A DNA stretch of 64,000 bases. It comes from Proteromonas lacertae (Eukaryota; Sar; Bigyra; Opalinata; Proteromonadidae). Below, piece by piece: positions 12,601 to 24,631 of the stretch (position 1 is its first letter; every line of letters begins with the position of its first letter). Location: the NCBI GenBank assembly GCA_002245135.1, contig NGBS01000598.1:62001-126000 (forward strand), written 5' to 3'. A program made the translations under genes and the position numbers. The notes under the pieces are model-generated. The model ran no database searches, was not told the DNA's origin, and saw nothing but the letters and a program-made list of their open reading frames with translations.

Positions 12601-15226
12601 TAGTCTTTTAATTTATCAGTTTTATCATCTTTCATGTTATAAGTTGAAAATCTTAATCTTTTCGACTTTATTGATATAGCAATTTCTTTTGGTGTGTAAT
12701 CCTTTACTTTTTTTTCTCTATCTTTAATATATATATACATTTCATCCCAATTGTATTTCTTTTTCATTTCCTCTGCTATTTTGTCTTTATATATTCCATA
12801 CTGTCCAAAACCAGTATCACCATGTTCAAGTGGTGAATTTACTATATCATTCTCATATGTAATAAATATAATATTGAATATTGGATTACATCTCTTCAAT
12901 TCAGTGTAAATATTATCCATTACAGTGGGCTTTTTATTTTTATCAACTATTTTATCTATATCATTTAATTCATCTTCAATTGACTATATCAATAATAATA
13001 ATCATATAATATATACTTTTATAATTTCATTCTTCATGGCTTCTTTGTCATTTTTCTTATCATTGTATATCACATCAATCAAATAATCATATAAGTCATG
13101 TAATATACTATCTTCTGAGTTTTTTTCTCTTATTTTATCTATTACTTCTTTGTTCTTCTGTTCAAGAATATCTATTGAATCATCATTACTATCTGTCATA
13201 CTGATAATTTTATAAGAAGATAAATTATAATCATTTTTATAATCAATCTTTTTATTATTATTATTATTATTGTCACCATCATCATGCTTTCTTATTGTTG
13301 GTACATTAATAATTACATTATTAGAAGAAGAATCATCTAAAGATTTATCTACAGTAATTTCTCCATTCTTACCATCATCATTATTACTCATCACATCAAC
13401 ATTTAGTTTTTTTCTTTTATTCTTTGATTCATATCCATCTGTATGTGTATTGCCTAGCTTATCATGGTTTATTTTTGAAATGTTTCTTTTACCTGCTGAC
13501 TTTACAAGTTTTAGTTGTTTATTGAAAATATTTTCTTTATCACCATCAAACACATTTAAAAATACTTCTATTTCGTCTTCATTGTACATATCATATACAT
13601 TCTTTTCATCTCCATTATAATCAATATATGTGTATTCTTTCTTTCTGTTGTGAAGTTCATTAATTAAAAACTATAGAATTATATAATATAAGCATTATAC
13701 ATAACTTTCACACAATGTTTTCTTTACACAATTCATGTTGTTTATCAACTTTTCTTTTAACTCTTTTGGAATATATCCATTACTATAAAGTGCATTTGCT
13801 AGAATCTTTTTATCTTCTATATTCCTCACATTATTGATTATTTTTGTTTTATGTTTGTTATATATCATCTATTAAATATAAATAATATAATAAATACATT
13901 GAGAAATGCAATCACAGTATTCTTAGTTGGATGATTATTTGAAACTGTCATTTGTACTGCAGATACACAGAATTTGTTAATAATACATCCATCAATTGCT
14001 GGAAAATCATTTATCTGACCAAAATCTACATAAATACCATCAACATTTTTTACTTTACCATTCTCTAAACATTTAAATGCTTTACTTGACTTTAGATATT
14101 TGAGGAAATCATTCTTTGGTATATAACTAAACGTATTTTCAGGTAAATAAAGGGATAATCCATTATTTTGTTCAAAAACTTCATTTCTATGTAAATTATC
14201 TTCAATGATCATATGACACAATCTTTCAAACTTCTCTCCTTCTGTATTTTTCAATAGTTTTCTTTCAAAATCATCATATAAATCTCTGTAGAATTTACCA
14301 TCATAAAAATAATGACTTAACATAAATTTTTCTACTTCTGAAGATATAAATCTCAATTTATCAGGTATATCATTAAATTGATTTGAATTATATATAAACA
14401 ATTTTTCTTCATATGAAGGTGGGATATATAATGGTAAATTTTCAGAATAATTAGCTATTTTTTCTATACTTTTCACATAATCTTCTATTTTATCGAAATT
14501 TTCACCTAATCTTAAATTATATCCATAAGTAATTCCTTTTGATAATAATTTGTTTTTTCTTTCGCTATCTATACCATATTCTTTAATTATTGTAATAATT
14601 TCTTTTTCACAGTATGGAGTTATATAAAATTCTATTGGAGCACGTTTATTTGACATGACTTTATATTTATCTGCTTGTAGAGAACTTATCATGATTATTA
14701 CACCAGCATCACTAAAATCATCCTCTCTTATCTGTTCATTGTCGCTTATTATTATTGTATCGGTTTTAAAATCAGGTATACTATTATCTCTTTTAAGAAA
14801 TATATGAGTCTTTGCTAATCTATAATAATGTACATCATTCTCAATGTCTCCAAAAACTACTATGTTATATTTATCAAACTCTGGATCATTGTTCAAACAG
14901 TAGGCTATAAAACAACATAAGGTGGATTTACCAACATATTTGTTACCATACAATAGAAAACATTTTTGAAACTTCTGCAGGGCTGGAGTATATTTATTCT
15001 TCATAATTATCCTTTTCATTTCATTAAATATGTCTACATAACAATCTCTCACCAAAAAAGAGTAATCAAAACCCTTTTCTGACCTATGTTTGAAATAGTA
15101 ACATTCATTTTTTCTCAGCTCAAACCCATCTATATGGTTATATTGTATATTATAATAGAAATTCATTAAAATGAATAATTGTACGTTTTGATTATTTATA
15201 ATATTCAAATGATTTATTATTCTCAA
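9651..15226 (-). CDS. Crinkler/RHS-like dual P-loop NTPase with nuclease-like and OTU protease domains
   Basis: Rebuilt exons on the minus strand: 13898-15226, 13701-13868, 13017-13670, 12293-12983, 10235-12259 and 9651-10206. Domain order: first NTPase (Walker A LLYGNKYVGKST; signature ISSLQADKYKVMSNKRAPIE); a nuclease-like end with FPAIDG and VQMTVSNNH, the Asp...Gln pattern of Crinkler/RHS-type PD-(D/E)xK domains; a long Asn/Asp-rich linker; a middle domain; a second NTPase (LRGNPGCGKTSF; VTSPDDKNYQSFKKY; NVPRHIYYASIYDV); an acidic repeat; and an OTU cysteine protease split by a 28-nt intron at 10207-10234 (SDNHCLFHSI with the Cys, DRNHYNTLEP with the His). The frame shifts once at about 12157. 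The start is unclear: the first in-frame ATG is at 15166, and coding-like sequence with stops lies upstream. Function as an effector or conflict protein is inferred from the family. Confidence 0.7.
11215..11335 (-). repeat. 15-bp coding tandem repeat (GNEED)
   Basis: About eight near-perfect copies of a 15-bp unit inside the dual-NTPase gene encode a Gly-Asn-Glu-Glu-Asp repeat in the acidic insert of the second NTPase domain. Copy number is likely to vary between strains. Open frames on either strand here are by-products of the repeat. Confidence 0.85.
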
Positions 15227-15391
15227 ATCGCAAGCTTGTTCAAAAATGTTTGTTTAGTTATTTATAAAGAATATAATAACATCTGGATATTTGAAAAGGA
15301 ATTTGTTGTTCGGTTAATATATTACAAACATAATTAAATAATAATAAAAAGAAAGTATTTATGATATTATATATATATATTTATTTATTTA

Positions 15392-16351
15392 TTACACATT
15401 CTCATCACCACTATCTTTTGATCTACTTTTTCGATGATTTGGATTTCCACTTGCTGCACTTGGAACTTCATTGCATGTATCAAACTTTATATTATCAACA
15501 ATATCTTTACTATTTGGTCTTTCTGCTGCTGGTTTTATTTTGAACATTTTACCTGGCTGAGAAGCAGGTTTTATTGAGAATTTCGGTGATTTTTCTTTCT
15601 TTGAAATAGTAGTATTTTCTATCTTCTTTATTAATCCAGCTTCTTCCATTTGTTCTTTAATTTTCTTTACTTCTATTTCACTACAAATTATTGGTTTATT
15701 CCATATTTCAAATCTATATAAAGGATTCTTATTCAATATAAAATCACTTTCTTGTTGTGGCAAAACCATTGTTCCTTCCACAATAAACTGACTATTATAA
15801 GCAGAAAATGAATTCTCCACTATATCACTTAATAATTCTTTACTTTCCTCTAAATTATTTATATCACATTTCATATTCATTTTCTCTTCAGCAACTTTAG
15901 TATTTAACACAATTATTCTCATTCTATCATAACATAGAGATAATAATTGTTTAATATCACTATTAGTGGTTAATTCAATAGCTAATTGATGTTTAAAATT
16001 CCTTTTCATTATATCTATACTACCACATAAGTAAGTTTTATTATTACAAATTGTATCTAATAATAGACAAACAATATTCCAATTATTATTTCTACAAGCA
16101 ATATGAAGTAACGTATTCCCATCTTTATCAGTTTGATTTATATCACATCCTTTTAATAGTATATATTCTAATCCACGATAATTATTAGTATTGATATATT
16201 CAATTGCGACAGATGTATAACCGCCACTACCATTTGTTGTATTTATATTACCATTGAACAATTGTAAGACTTTCATTGCTAATTCTTGTTGCTTTTCTGT
16301 AGGTGCACTGAAGAATAATTCATCTAATTTTCGTATCTTTTTATCATGCTT

Positions 16352-16390
<39 letters not shown>

Positions 16391-17537
16391 TTTTCTCGAT
16401 CTTTTAACACCTTTAATTTCATCACTATCAATATATTTAATAAATAAATGATCTCGTTTAATTGTAGTGTTGAAAGTGTGATGGGGCGTTTCATCAGTAA
16501 TTACATTGTCATAAACTAAAACTTCTTTTTCAGATTCTTTAGAAATTGGATAACCCGATTTTGTTAGGAAATTATATTCTCCATCCAATGAAATAGTCAC
16601 CTTTTTTGTAATATATTCACGAATATAAGATAATCTATCATTTGATCGATCAATCTATTTAATAATAATACCAATTATTATTATATATATATACTGGTAT
16701 TACTGCAAAAGGTGATTTATTATGTTCTACATTAATATGAACATAATCTCTTCTACATACAGTACTAGATACTGGACTAATAGGAGGAGGAGAAGAAGAA
16801 GCTGTAATTGATGAATTGATATTTGTTTGAGATGATAAAGGAGATACTGATGGTAAAATAACTGTATTTGATGTGTTGCTATTTCTTTCCAATAATTCTT
16901 TGAGAGAGTTGTTTTTATCTAAATCGTTGAGTAATGAATTACTACTCATGTCATTGCTTGAATATGGCTCGAAGGATGAACCTATAGTGTTGTTGGTTGG
17001 ATCTTTTATGTCATCATCGACTAAATTATCAAGTTCGTAGATTTGTTCATCGTTTAATTGAGAGAATGATTTTGAAAATGTGATAGGAGGTAGTGAATTC
17101 TTGTCACTTGTCTATATATGGTAATTAATATCAATAAATACATCAAAAACAAGGGAAGGGAATGATAATTGAGTGACTGGAGGTAGTGGAGTTGACATAA
17201 ACTGTGAACTATCAGGTAAAGTAAATGTAGAAGGAAATCCTTGTAATGAAGCTACTGAGTTAAATATAGTCTCTCTCTTTTTTCTATTAATAAAAATAAA
17301 TTCAAATTCATACTGCTCCAATTTCCTTCTTTCGCAATTGTTACATACTAACCTTTTATTATACTTAGCTCTTGGACAAGGTTCACCCTATTGTAATATA
17401 TTAATATATAATCATGATACTGGTTTGTGATCACAGTCAATATAGCCAGGACAACGACAGTGGTTACATTGCGCTGAATTGCATTGTAAACACCTCTTTT
17501 TAGAGGAAACTAATAAAAAATATTGATAACAATTCAT
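15392..17537 (-). CDS. Cys-rich, Ser/Pro-rich ankyrin-repeat protein
   Basis: Rebuilt from the ATG at 17537-17535 with introns at 17388-17420 (33 nt), about 17112-17141 (30 nt) and about 16655-16694 (40 nt); reading frames join cleanly at each. The N-terminus is Cys/His-rich (CLQCNSAQCNHCRCPG, then CDHKP and CNNC), suggesting zinc binding. A Ser/Pro/Thr-rich segment, a run of 13 Asp next to KRSRK (possible nuclear signal), and at least two ankyrin repeats follow (GCDINQTDKDGNTLLHIACR). The C-terminus is basic. The layout recalls a zinc-binding transcription regulator with ankyrin repeats, but I do not recognise the family. It lies directly upstream of, and on the same strand as, the dual-NTPase gene. 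Confidence 0.6.
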
Positions 17538-18279
17538 GGAATACATGAAATAACAGGATTATTAGATAGACTAATCATTAAAAAAATATCGAAACAATGT
17601 CATTTTGTCAATTTGACAATCATAATGTTTTTTTGTATATTGTCAAGACAAAATGATTCATATTTATGTAAACTTAATAGAACTAAAACATGGAGTGTAT
17701 AGATTAGAATATTATGGTTTATAAGGGTAAGATGCCTGTAATTATTGATTTGGTCAATTTAGTATTATTGAGATACAAAAAGGTGATAAAATAGTTATAT
17801 ATATTTAGTTAAAATAATGTTGATAGTTTAGTAGTAAAATTGGAAGGTTTGACTTGATATTCATAAATACTGTGTATAAAACCTTTAAAGTATTATATAT
17901 CAAATATATTAACTTGTTAATTAATTTGAATGAATATTTATTGATATTTCGATATATTAAATTGAAATTTATAATGAATCAGATTAATTTACATTTCCTT
18001 CTTAATTCTTTTATAAGCACATATTAAAAGTATATACTAGCAAATTCGTAAGAAGAGGATTAAAAATTCAATTATATTTTTTTGACAAGTGTAGATATAT
18101 ATTATTCATCTCAAGATAATTAAAATTATGAGTGTGTCACATGTTATATACAATATCTTTAAAAAATAACTTATAGAAATTTCTAGAAATTTCTCAAGCC
18201 AAATAATATTCTTGACATTTCTACTGTTTTAACAAAAATACATTCAGTTAAGAAGCTATATATATACTGCAAATTATTC
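17538..18279. other. Intergenic AT-rich region
   Basis: No convincing gene. Contains an imperfect inverted pair around 17600-17660 (TGTCATTTTGTCAATTTGAC against TTGTCAAGACAAAATGA), which could form a hairpin near the 5' end of the ankyrin gene. Otherwise low complexity. Confidence 0.5.
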
Positions 18280-19790
18280 TTATGTTATGCGATACAATAT
18301 TTTGTGGTTTTTGAAGACTTTTAAGCATCTTTCACAAACACCACAATTCTTTAGCTTTTTCTCATCATTGTATATCAGCGACAGGAATCTTTTCAGTTCA
18401 GCAATGAAATAATATCTTCCGCAGTTGTAATCGTATTTTAAGTATAACAGGAATATGTAATTATTTTTGCTAGAAACTACATTTTGACCTTTTCTAAGTA
18501 TAACAATACCACCATCTCTCTTCAATCCAAATATTGTGATGTTAAGTCCATTATCTACTTCAACCTTTTCAATTGTTACATCATCCAATGGATTTATTGG
18601 GTTTTGAGAGATATTAAAAATAATTCCACATTTATAGTAATCTAAAAACTTTGCCGATGTTTGTTCCTTATAATTGTTCTTTTCACAATGGTGATACTTT
18701 ATGCAATTATGGAAACTGTTATTGCAACTAAATTCTATATCCCTGTTGTGCGCCGTTTGTCATAGTTGGCCGTTTGTCTACCAGACACTTTTAAAACAAA
18801 CTAAATGTATATTCTTACTTGTCTTGATGAAAAATTGTTACTTTTATACTTACTTTGTTATATGACCTACCTCTGCAATATACTTTTTTGTTATTATAAA
18901 TAGTTAGAATATATGCGCCGTTTGTTTTTTAGAATTTTTTGAAACAAACTAAATGCATATTTAGCTAATATAGACTAAAATACATTAGCTTAAATGATTA
19001 GAATGTAAGAATTATTAAATCTTTCTATATAAAAAAAGAAATGTAAAAAATAGGCTTGAGTGAGGCTTGATTCAATATTTTCTTTTTTCATTTTAAATGT
19101 CTTATGATGAACATTAAGTTGTTCTAATCATTTCATCTAATGTATTTTAGTCTATATTAGCTAAATATGCATTTAGTTTGATTCAAAAAATTCTAAAAAA
19201 CAAACGGCGCATATATTCTAACTATTTATAATAACAAAAAAGTATATTGCGGAGGTAGGTCATATAACAAAGTAAGTATAAAAGTAACAATTTTTCATCA
19301 AGACAAGTAAGAATATACATTTAGTTTGTTTTAAAAGTGTCTGGTAGACAAACGGCCAACTATGACAAACGGCGCACAACAATCCCTAATACATGTAGCA
19401 TTAAACAATTTTACTGGTCTTTGATAATCCATTGTTTCATATAATCCACTGTTCTTTGGTTTATATGATGAGCTGATTTTCCTTGATATTGTGATCTCTA
19501 TATCTTCATAAGAATAATAACACATAACAAAGTCTGATGGATTATACAACTCATACTTCATTCTTTTATTACTGACATCCGATTGATAAAAATAGTTTCT
19601 TTCATACGACCTAAAATAAGGTTCAGTATCATCAAAATAACCAGAATAAGGTAATTCCCCTTCTATCAAATCATATGCAGGATTAATAAATTCTAAATTA
19701 CCTAAAATTAAAATAAATACCATAACGAGGATGATAATAGTCCAAAAACGGAGATAAACTATTAATAATATTATCAATATCGATATTCAT
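18280..19790 (-). pseudogene. Unknown gene split by fold-back element
   Basis: The 5' part runs from the ATG at 19790-19788, with a 19-nt intron at 19702-19720, to the insertion at 19386. The 3' part runs from 18743 to the stop at 18282-18280. Removing the inserted element together with one copy of its 5-bp duplication joins the two parts in a single open frame of about 290 residues (...ATCIRD then IEFSCNNSFHNC...). The product is Cys-rich toward the C-terminus (CGVCERC) with no membrane segment. I do not recognise the family. With the element in place, translation would read through element sequence and stop, so this allele is broken unless the insert is spliced out. Confidence 0.65.
18744..19381. 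mobile_element. Fold-back MITE with long terminal inverted repeats
   Basis: A 638-bp element. Its ends are TGTTGTGCGCCGTTTGTC and the reverse complement; the inverted arms run about 260 bp each (18744 to about 19002, and about 19118 to 19381) around a loop of about 115 bp. It is flanked by ATCCC at 18739-18743 and 19382-19386, a 5-bp target duplication. The motif GCGCCGTTTGT recurs inside each arm. No coding capacity. It sits inside a protein-coding exon. A partial relative lies in each arm of the large inverted repeat. Confidence 0.9.
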
Positions 19791-20300
19791 TCAGAAAAAT
19801 AGAAGAAAACGATATTTGTAACGAAGGTTTGTCAAACATCCAATAGAATTAATGTAAAAAATTATTGTATGATATACTTAAAACGTGATAGAAATAGAAT
19901 GCAAAATATCCAATAGATTATCAAACTGTCAATTAAGCAAATAGTCTTTGTTTTTATAGGTTAGAAAATAATTTGTAGATTAATCAAATTAAAAATGATG
20001 TTGTAGAAGTTAATGAAAAGTGAAGATTAATAAAATTGAAGAAACAGAAGGTAATTATGTTTGTTCAAAATTGCTGATGATTGTTATGATATCTAGAATA
20101 AATTATTGTAAATGAAGATAAAAGAAGAAAGTATTGGTGTGGATTGTGAAAAAAATGGTGATTTATGAAATTTAGAGATATAAAACTATTTTATATTGTT
20201 AATTATTAATATTATTCTCTACGAATGATATTTTGTTGAAATTATGTAAAAATTCTAAAATAATAAATGAAACGAATAAATATTTATAAACTATCAAAAA
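19791..20300. other. Intergenic AT-rich region
   Basis: Region between divergent genes. No gene, RNA or repeat that I can support; probably the two promoters. Confidence 0.5.
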
Positions 20301-22022
20301 ATGTATTTCTTAGATTCTATATTTGAAGCAATTCTGTCGATACTATTATCATGTTTCACACAAGTATATTTATATATGTTATTCTGTATTTATTTAGAGA
20401 AGAAAAAGAATTAAAACCATAAATTTAGCAGAATTAAAAGAGAAGAAGTTATTAAAATTTGTTGAGAATAACTGTTTATTATCAGAATGTTGTTTATCTT
20501 TCATTTATCCTTTTAAAATATTAGAGTTGGATGTATATAATAAAGAAATGATATTGGAGAGAGATTATTATTTAAAAGATTTGGAAGAGATTATTCACAG
20601 TAAAGAATTATCAAAAAGTAAAATTTGTAGTATAATATGTTCACTATGTAACATTGTAATGATATTGAATGAATATGATGTAACAGTTGGTAATTTGAAA
20701 AGTAGTAATATAATATATGAATATGATGGTGAATTAAAGTTATGTGATTTATGTTTGAATGTATTGAGAAAAGAAGAAGAGATGAGAGTTTATGACATAT
20801 GTTTTAAAAGCCCAGAAGAATTGAATGGATATGAATGTGATGATCGAAGTGTGATTTGGTCAATTGGATGTATATTATATGAAATGATGTTTAAGAAATT
20901 ACCATTTAATGAAGATGATAATATGAATAAAACAAAAGAGAATATTATGAGATGTAAATACATTTTAGATGTAGAATGTGATATTTCAATGAAAGAAATA
21001 ATAAAAAGAATGCTGAAAGTGAAGAATAAAGATCGATTTAGTTTAAAAGAGCTAAAAAAGGAGATGATAAAAGTAAGTGAAATAATGAGAGATACTGAGA
21101 ATGGAATAATGATGTGTAAAGAAAGAAAAGAAATAAATTTCAATAATGATTATCTAATAGAAATATCACCATATATTGAGAATCAAACAGAATATTATCT
21201 TAAAACTAATATATGGGAATATTTAATAGAAATGTATAATAATAAAGCAGATGAAAGAATATTAGCAGTATTATTTAAACGATTTTCTAATATTTATATA
21301 ACTGCGCTTGCTCTAAGGTTTCAAATTCCTCACCAATGTAAATATTGGAATTTACATAAGTGTTATTTAGATAGGATGCTGTTTAATATTTGTTATAGAA
21401 AAGGTAGTATGTTAATTATGGAACGAAATACATGTATACTAGAATATGGATGGCGCGGAGATTGTTTTTGTTGTTGTAAAGAAGGAATGGATTATTTTTT
21501 CAGAGTAGTTAAGCTAATCAATCCAACAAAACTCATATTTTGTATAGTAGTAATATATGTTTTTGTTTAGGTGGAAGTAGAATTCCGATTGAAAGTCAGT
21601 CATTATTTGGATCATTGTTTTCTAAATTATCATATCTAGAAGAATTAAAATTATATAAATATAATTTAACTTCAAAATTCATTGAATCATTTGTTAAATC
21701 AATTCGAAATATGAAATTGAGATATGTAAATCTTCATTGTATTTATTATTATATTGTAAATAATTTTGAAATAGATAATCCAATTGGTTTAGATGGATTG
21801 AAATTGTTACTACCACATTTGCATTTATTAATCAACAAAGATAATGAATTAGATGTTTGTGGAATGAGTCTGAATGATGAATCGATGATGTTATTATCTT
21901 CAGAAATATATAAACATCAAAATCTTAAGAAAATATTCATTGCAGATAACAATGAAATTACCTCAGAAACATTAAAATCCTTGCCTCCGATATTCACCTA
22001 CACCTTTAAATCTAGAAATTAA
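20301..22022 (+). CDS. Pseudokinase with leucine-rich repeats (paralogue)
   Basis: Exons 20301-20363, 20398-21541, 21571-21738 and 21775-22022, with introns of 29-36 nt. The kinase-like half lacks a clear Gly loop and VAIK Lys; VTVGNLKSSNIIY stands in place of HRDLKxxN, LCDLCLN in place of DFG, and SPEELNGYE at the APE position. The aspartates needed for catalysis are therefore missing from HRD. The second half has weak leucine-rich repeats (LEELKLYKYNLTSKFI, LKKIFIADNNEITSETLK). Same architecture as the gene at 5968-9365 but shorter, so this is a local family. Likely a scaffold; partners unknown. Confidence 0.7.
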
Positions 22023-22325
22023 TTCACTTTTATTATGTAATGTTAATATATTTGAATTTGAATTATTCTTGATTAATACAACAAAAATTTAATATGATAT
22101 TCACCAACAAATGAAAAATTCTAATGTAATTTAGCTTGAACTTCTGTTTGACTTATTCATATTTTCTTTTTTAATTTTCTATCGAACAAATTAACAAAAT
22201 GATTTATTTATTAGAAAATGTGATAATAATATTGTTAAAAAGTAGAGATGAAACAGGTAAAGTTAAGAAAACCTCCTTTTTAATGATGTTGTTGTAATCT
22301 GTGTGTTCATGCAATATGGATATCT
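22023..22325. other. Intergenic region
   Basis: AT-rich, with no supported gene. A weak coding trace just before 22326 belongs to the truncated carboxylase fragment. Confidence 0.5.
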
Positions 22326-23391
22326 AAGATGAAAATCTTACAATTGACTGTATAATTCCAGCTGATCCAGCTACACCTCAATCACAAGAACAAATAATCC
22401 ATCAAGCTGGTGGAGTATGGTATCCAGATAGTGCATTTAAAACAGCAACAGCTATTAATGATTTTAATGGTGAGAATTTACCATTATTTATATTTGCGAA
22501 TTGGCGAGGTTTTAGTGGTGGTGCTCATGATATGTTTGAAGAAATCTTGAAATATGGTTCTCAAATAGTTGATGCTCTTGTTTATTATAAATATGGTTCT
22601 CAAATAGTGAATTAAGAGGTGGAGCTTGGGTGGTATTAGATTCAACAATTAACAGTGATATGATTGAAATGTATGCTGATATATCGTCAAGAGGTGGAGT
22701 ATTAGAACCAGCTGGTACAACTGAGATTAAATATCGTATTGGTGATATATTGAAAACAGCTCATCGTTTAGATAAAACTTTACAAGAATATGATTTAGAA
22801 TTACTTAATAATACAGAATTGAAAGAAGAAGAAAAGAAAGTGATATTAGAAAAGATAAAAAGTCGTGAAGAGCTATTATTAACTACTTATCGACATATCG
22901 CAGAATCATTTGCTGATTTACATGATACTCCAGGTAGAATGTGTGAGAAAGGAGTAATAAAATCAGTAGTTGATTGGAAAAATGCTCGAAAATATTTCTA
23001 TCATCATTTGATAAGAAGATTAAGTGAATTTGAATTGAGAAAGAAAATAATGAAAGCTGATCCTTCAATTAATTTCACTGAAACAGGTCGAATATTATAT
23101 GTATGGTTTGAATCAATTCATAATAATTCAGGAGATGATGCTTCAGTGATGTGGAAGAATGATGAATTTGTATATAATTGGTTTAATGAAAAAGAAGGAG
23201 CAATAAATAGTCGTATTAATGGTATTAGAAAGAAGTTTATAACGAAGAATGTAGAATCCAATGCTAGTGAAGACACTAAAACATCAATTGATAGTCTTTT
23301 TAATGTTGTTAATCATTTAAATAAGAATGCAATGGAAGTTAGTATTGTTAATATAAGAAATGCTTTAAGAAAGAAATTTACATTTCAATAA
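22326..23391 (+). pseudogene. Acetyl-CoA carboxylase C-terminal fragment
   Basis: Encodes only the carboxyltransferase end of eukaryotic acetyl-CoA carboxylase. Diagnostic segments are [53 protein letters not shown] and RGGVLEPAGTTEIKYR. The full enzyme is over 2,000 residues; about 350 are here. An in-frame stop precedes the match. Where the conserved acyl-CoA-site loop should be, a 20-bp block (22552-22571) is repeated at about 22590-22609 and replaces it, shifting the frame at about 22610. Residues after that are open to the stop. It is a truncated, rearranged copy; an intact gene is expected elsewhere in the genome. Confidence 0.85.
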
Positions 23392-24250
23392 TTAAAATTA
23401 TTATTATTATTATTTCCTGATTTTCATTTTTTTGTTATTAAACTTATTTTTTTTTTAAATTAATTCAAAAAACAAATAAAAATGTTTAAGTGAAGATTTA
23501 TTAATAAAATGAAAGTAATAAATGAAAAAAAAATCATTATTTCTATCTTTCTACTATTTCATTTTTTATTTAACTGTAGATTATCACACTTATATTTCAC
23601 ATTACATTACCATATTCTTTTACAAATTTTAACATAAGATACTCATTCTGGAATAATCTATTATATTTCTTGTAGATATAATAATAATTGACACTTTCGA
23701 ATGAAGTATTTCTTATTATTTTTCTATATCCACATATCTTACATCATCATCTAAATAATACAAACATATGCATTCAAATAAACTCACTTTATCTAACACA
23801 AATTCACAATTTCTACAAATCATCATATTTATAAACCAATCACATCATTTTTAAATTTATACTATTTTCTACATCTCTATAACACCATCAGGTTGTTCCA
23901 CTCTGAAAAGGATTTGAAATCTGTTTCTTTCTTCATTTATTTTGTCCATATTAATAAAATTAACACCATACTTAAGTAATATATGTTAATATTCACCATA
24001 ATACATCATTTACACATTAATTTCACAAAAATATTTTTTATATTTATAAATATTTAGCCGTTTCTTTCATCATTTTTCATTTTTTCTCTTTAAATCATCA
24101 TTAAGCATAGATAATAATATAATAACATGAATAGATTGATATATATTATATTTTCTTTTAATATAACATTATTAGCATGATATCAGTTGTTTATAAGAAA
24201 TTATAAAAGAGAGAGAGTGATATATAAGAAAAAGAGTGAAAAATTAATCA
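23392..24250. other. Spacer containing 5S flank duplicated near 33.3-33.8 kb
   Basis: No intact gene. From roughly 23740 to 24250 the sequence is similar, in inverted orientation, to 33347-33850. The closest part is the 200 bp immediately upstream of the 5S gene (starting near GCCGTTTCTTTCATC). A weak minus-strand coding trace with a Cys pair (MICRNCEFVLDKV) suggests the duplicated unit once included part of a gene. Confidence 0.55.
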
Positions 24251-24366
24251 GAATCGTTCATATCTACAATAAAGCACCACATCCCATCAGAACTGTGAAG
24301 TTAAGATTGTACGAGCTATGATAGTAGTACAGTGGGGGACTCTGTGCGAAGTCATAGTAACGATTC
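24251..24366 (+). rRNA. 5S ribosomal RNA gene
   Basis: A 116-nt unit whose ends pair as GAATCGTT with AACGATTC (helix I). It contains the conserved 5S core: ATCCCATCAGAACTG, GAAGTTAAG (loop A/box A region), GATAGTAGTACAGTGGGGGA (box C region) and a following T-run at 24366-24370, a pol III terminator. It differs from the copy at 33231 at two positions (CACCACATC against CACCGCATC; CTGTGAAG against CTGCGAAG), both G-to-A or C-to-T type, so it may be a minor variant. Confidence 0.85.
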
Positions 24367-24631
24367 TTTTTATTCTTTTTGCTTATTTCTTTTTTCTTTC
24401 CTTTTATTATGATGTAGAACAGGTATAGAAACAATAAAATAAGACAAACAAATAGAATCAAACTCAATCGAAAATTAAATTGTGTAGATTCATTATAAAG
24501 AAGATTAGAATCAATTCATAGAAAGATTTATCTTAATTTTGCTCTTATGATTAATATTAAACCTAATTCAACACACATAATTTCTCTAAATGGCAAATTT
24601 ATAGCCAGATAGTCCAATAATCAAACAACTT

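Noticed and set aside
24264-24467. Minus-strand frame over the 5S gene
   Set aside because: Overlaps the whole 5S rRNA gene and its flank; hydrophobic composition reflects AT-rich sequence.
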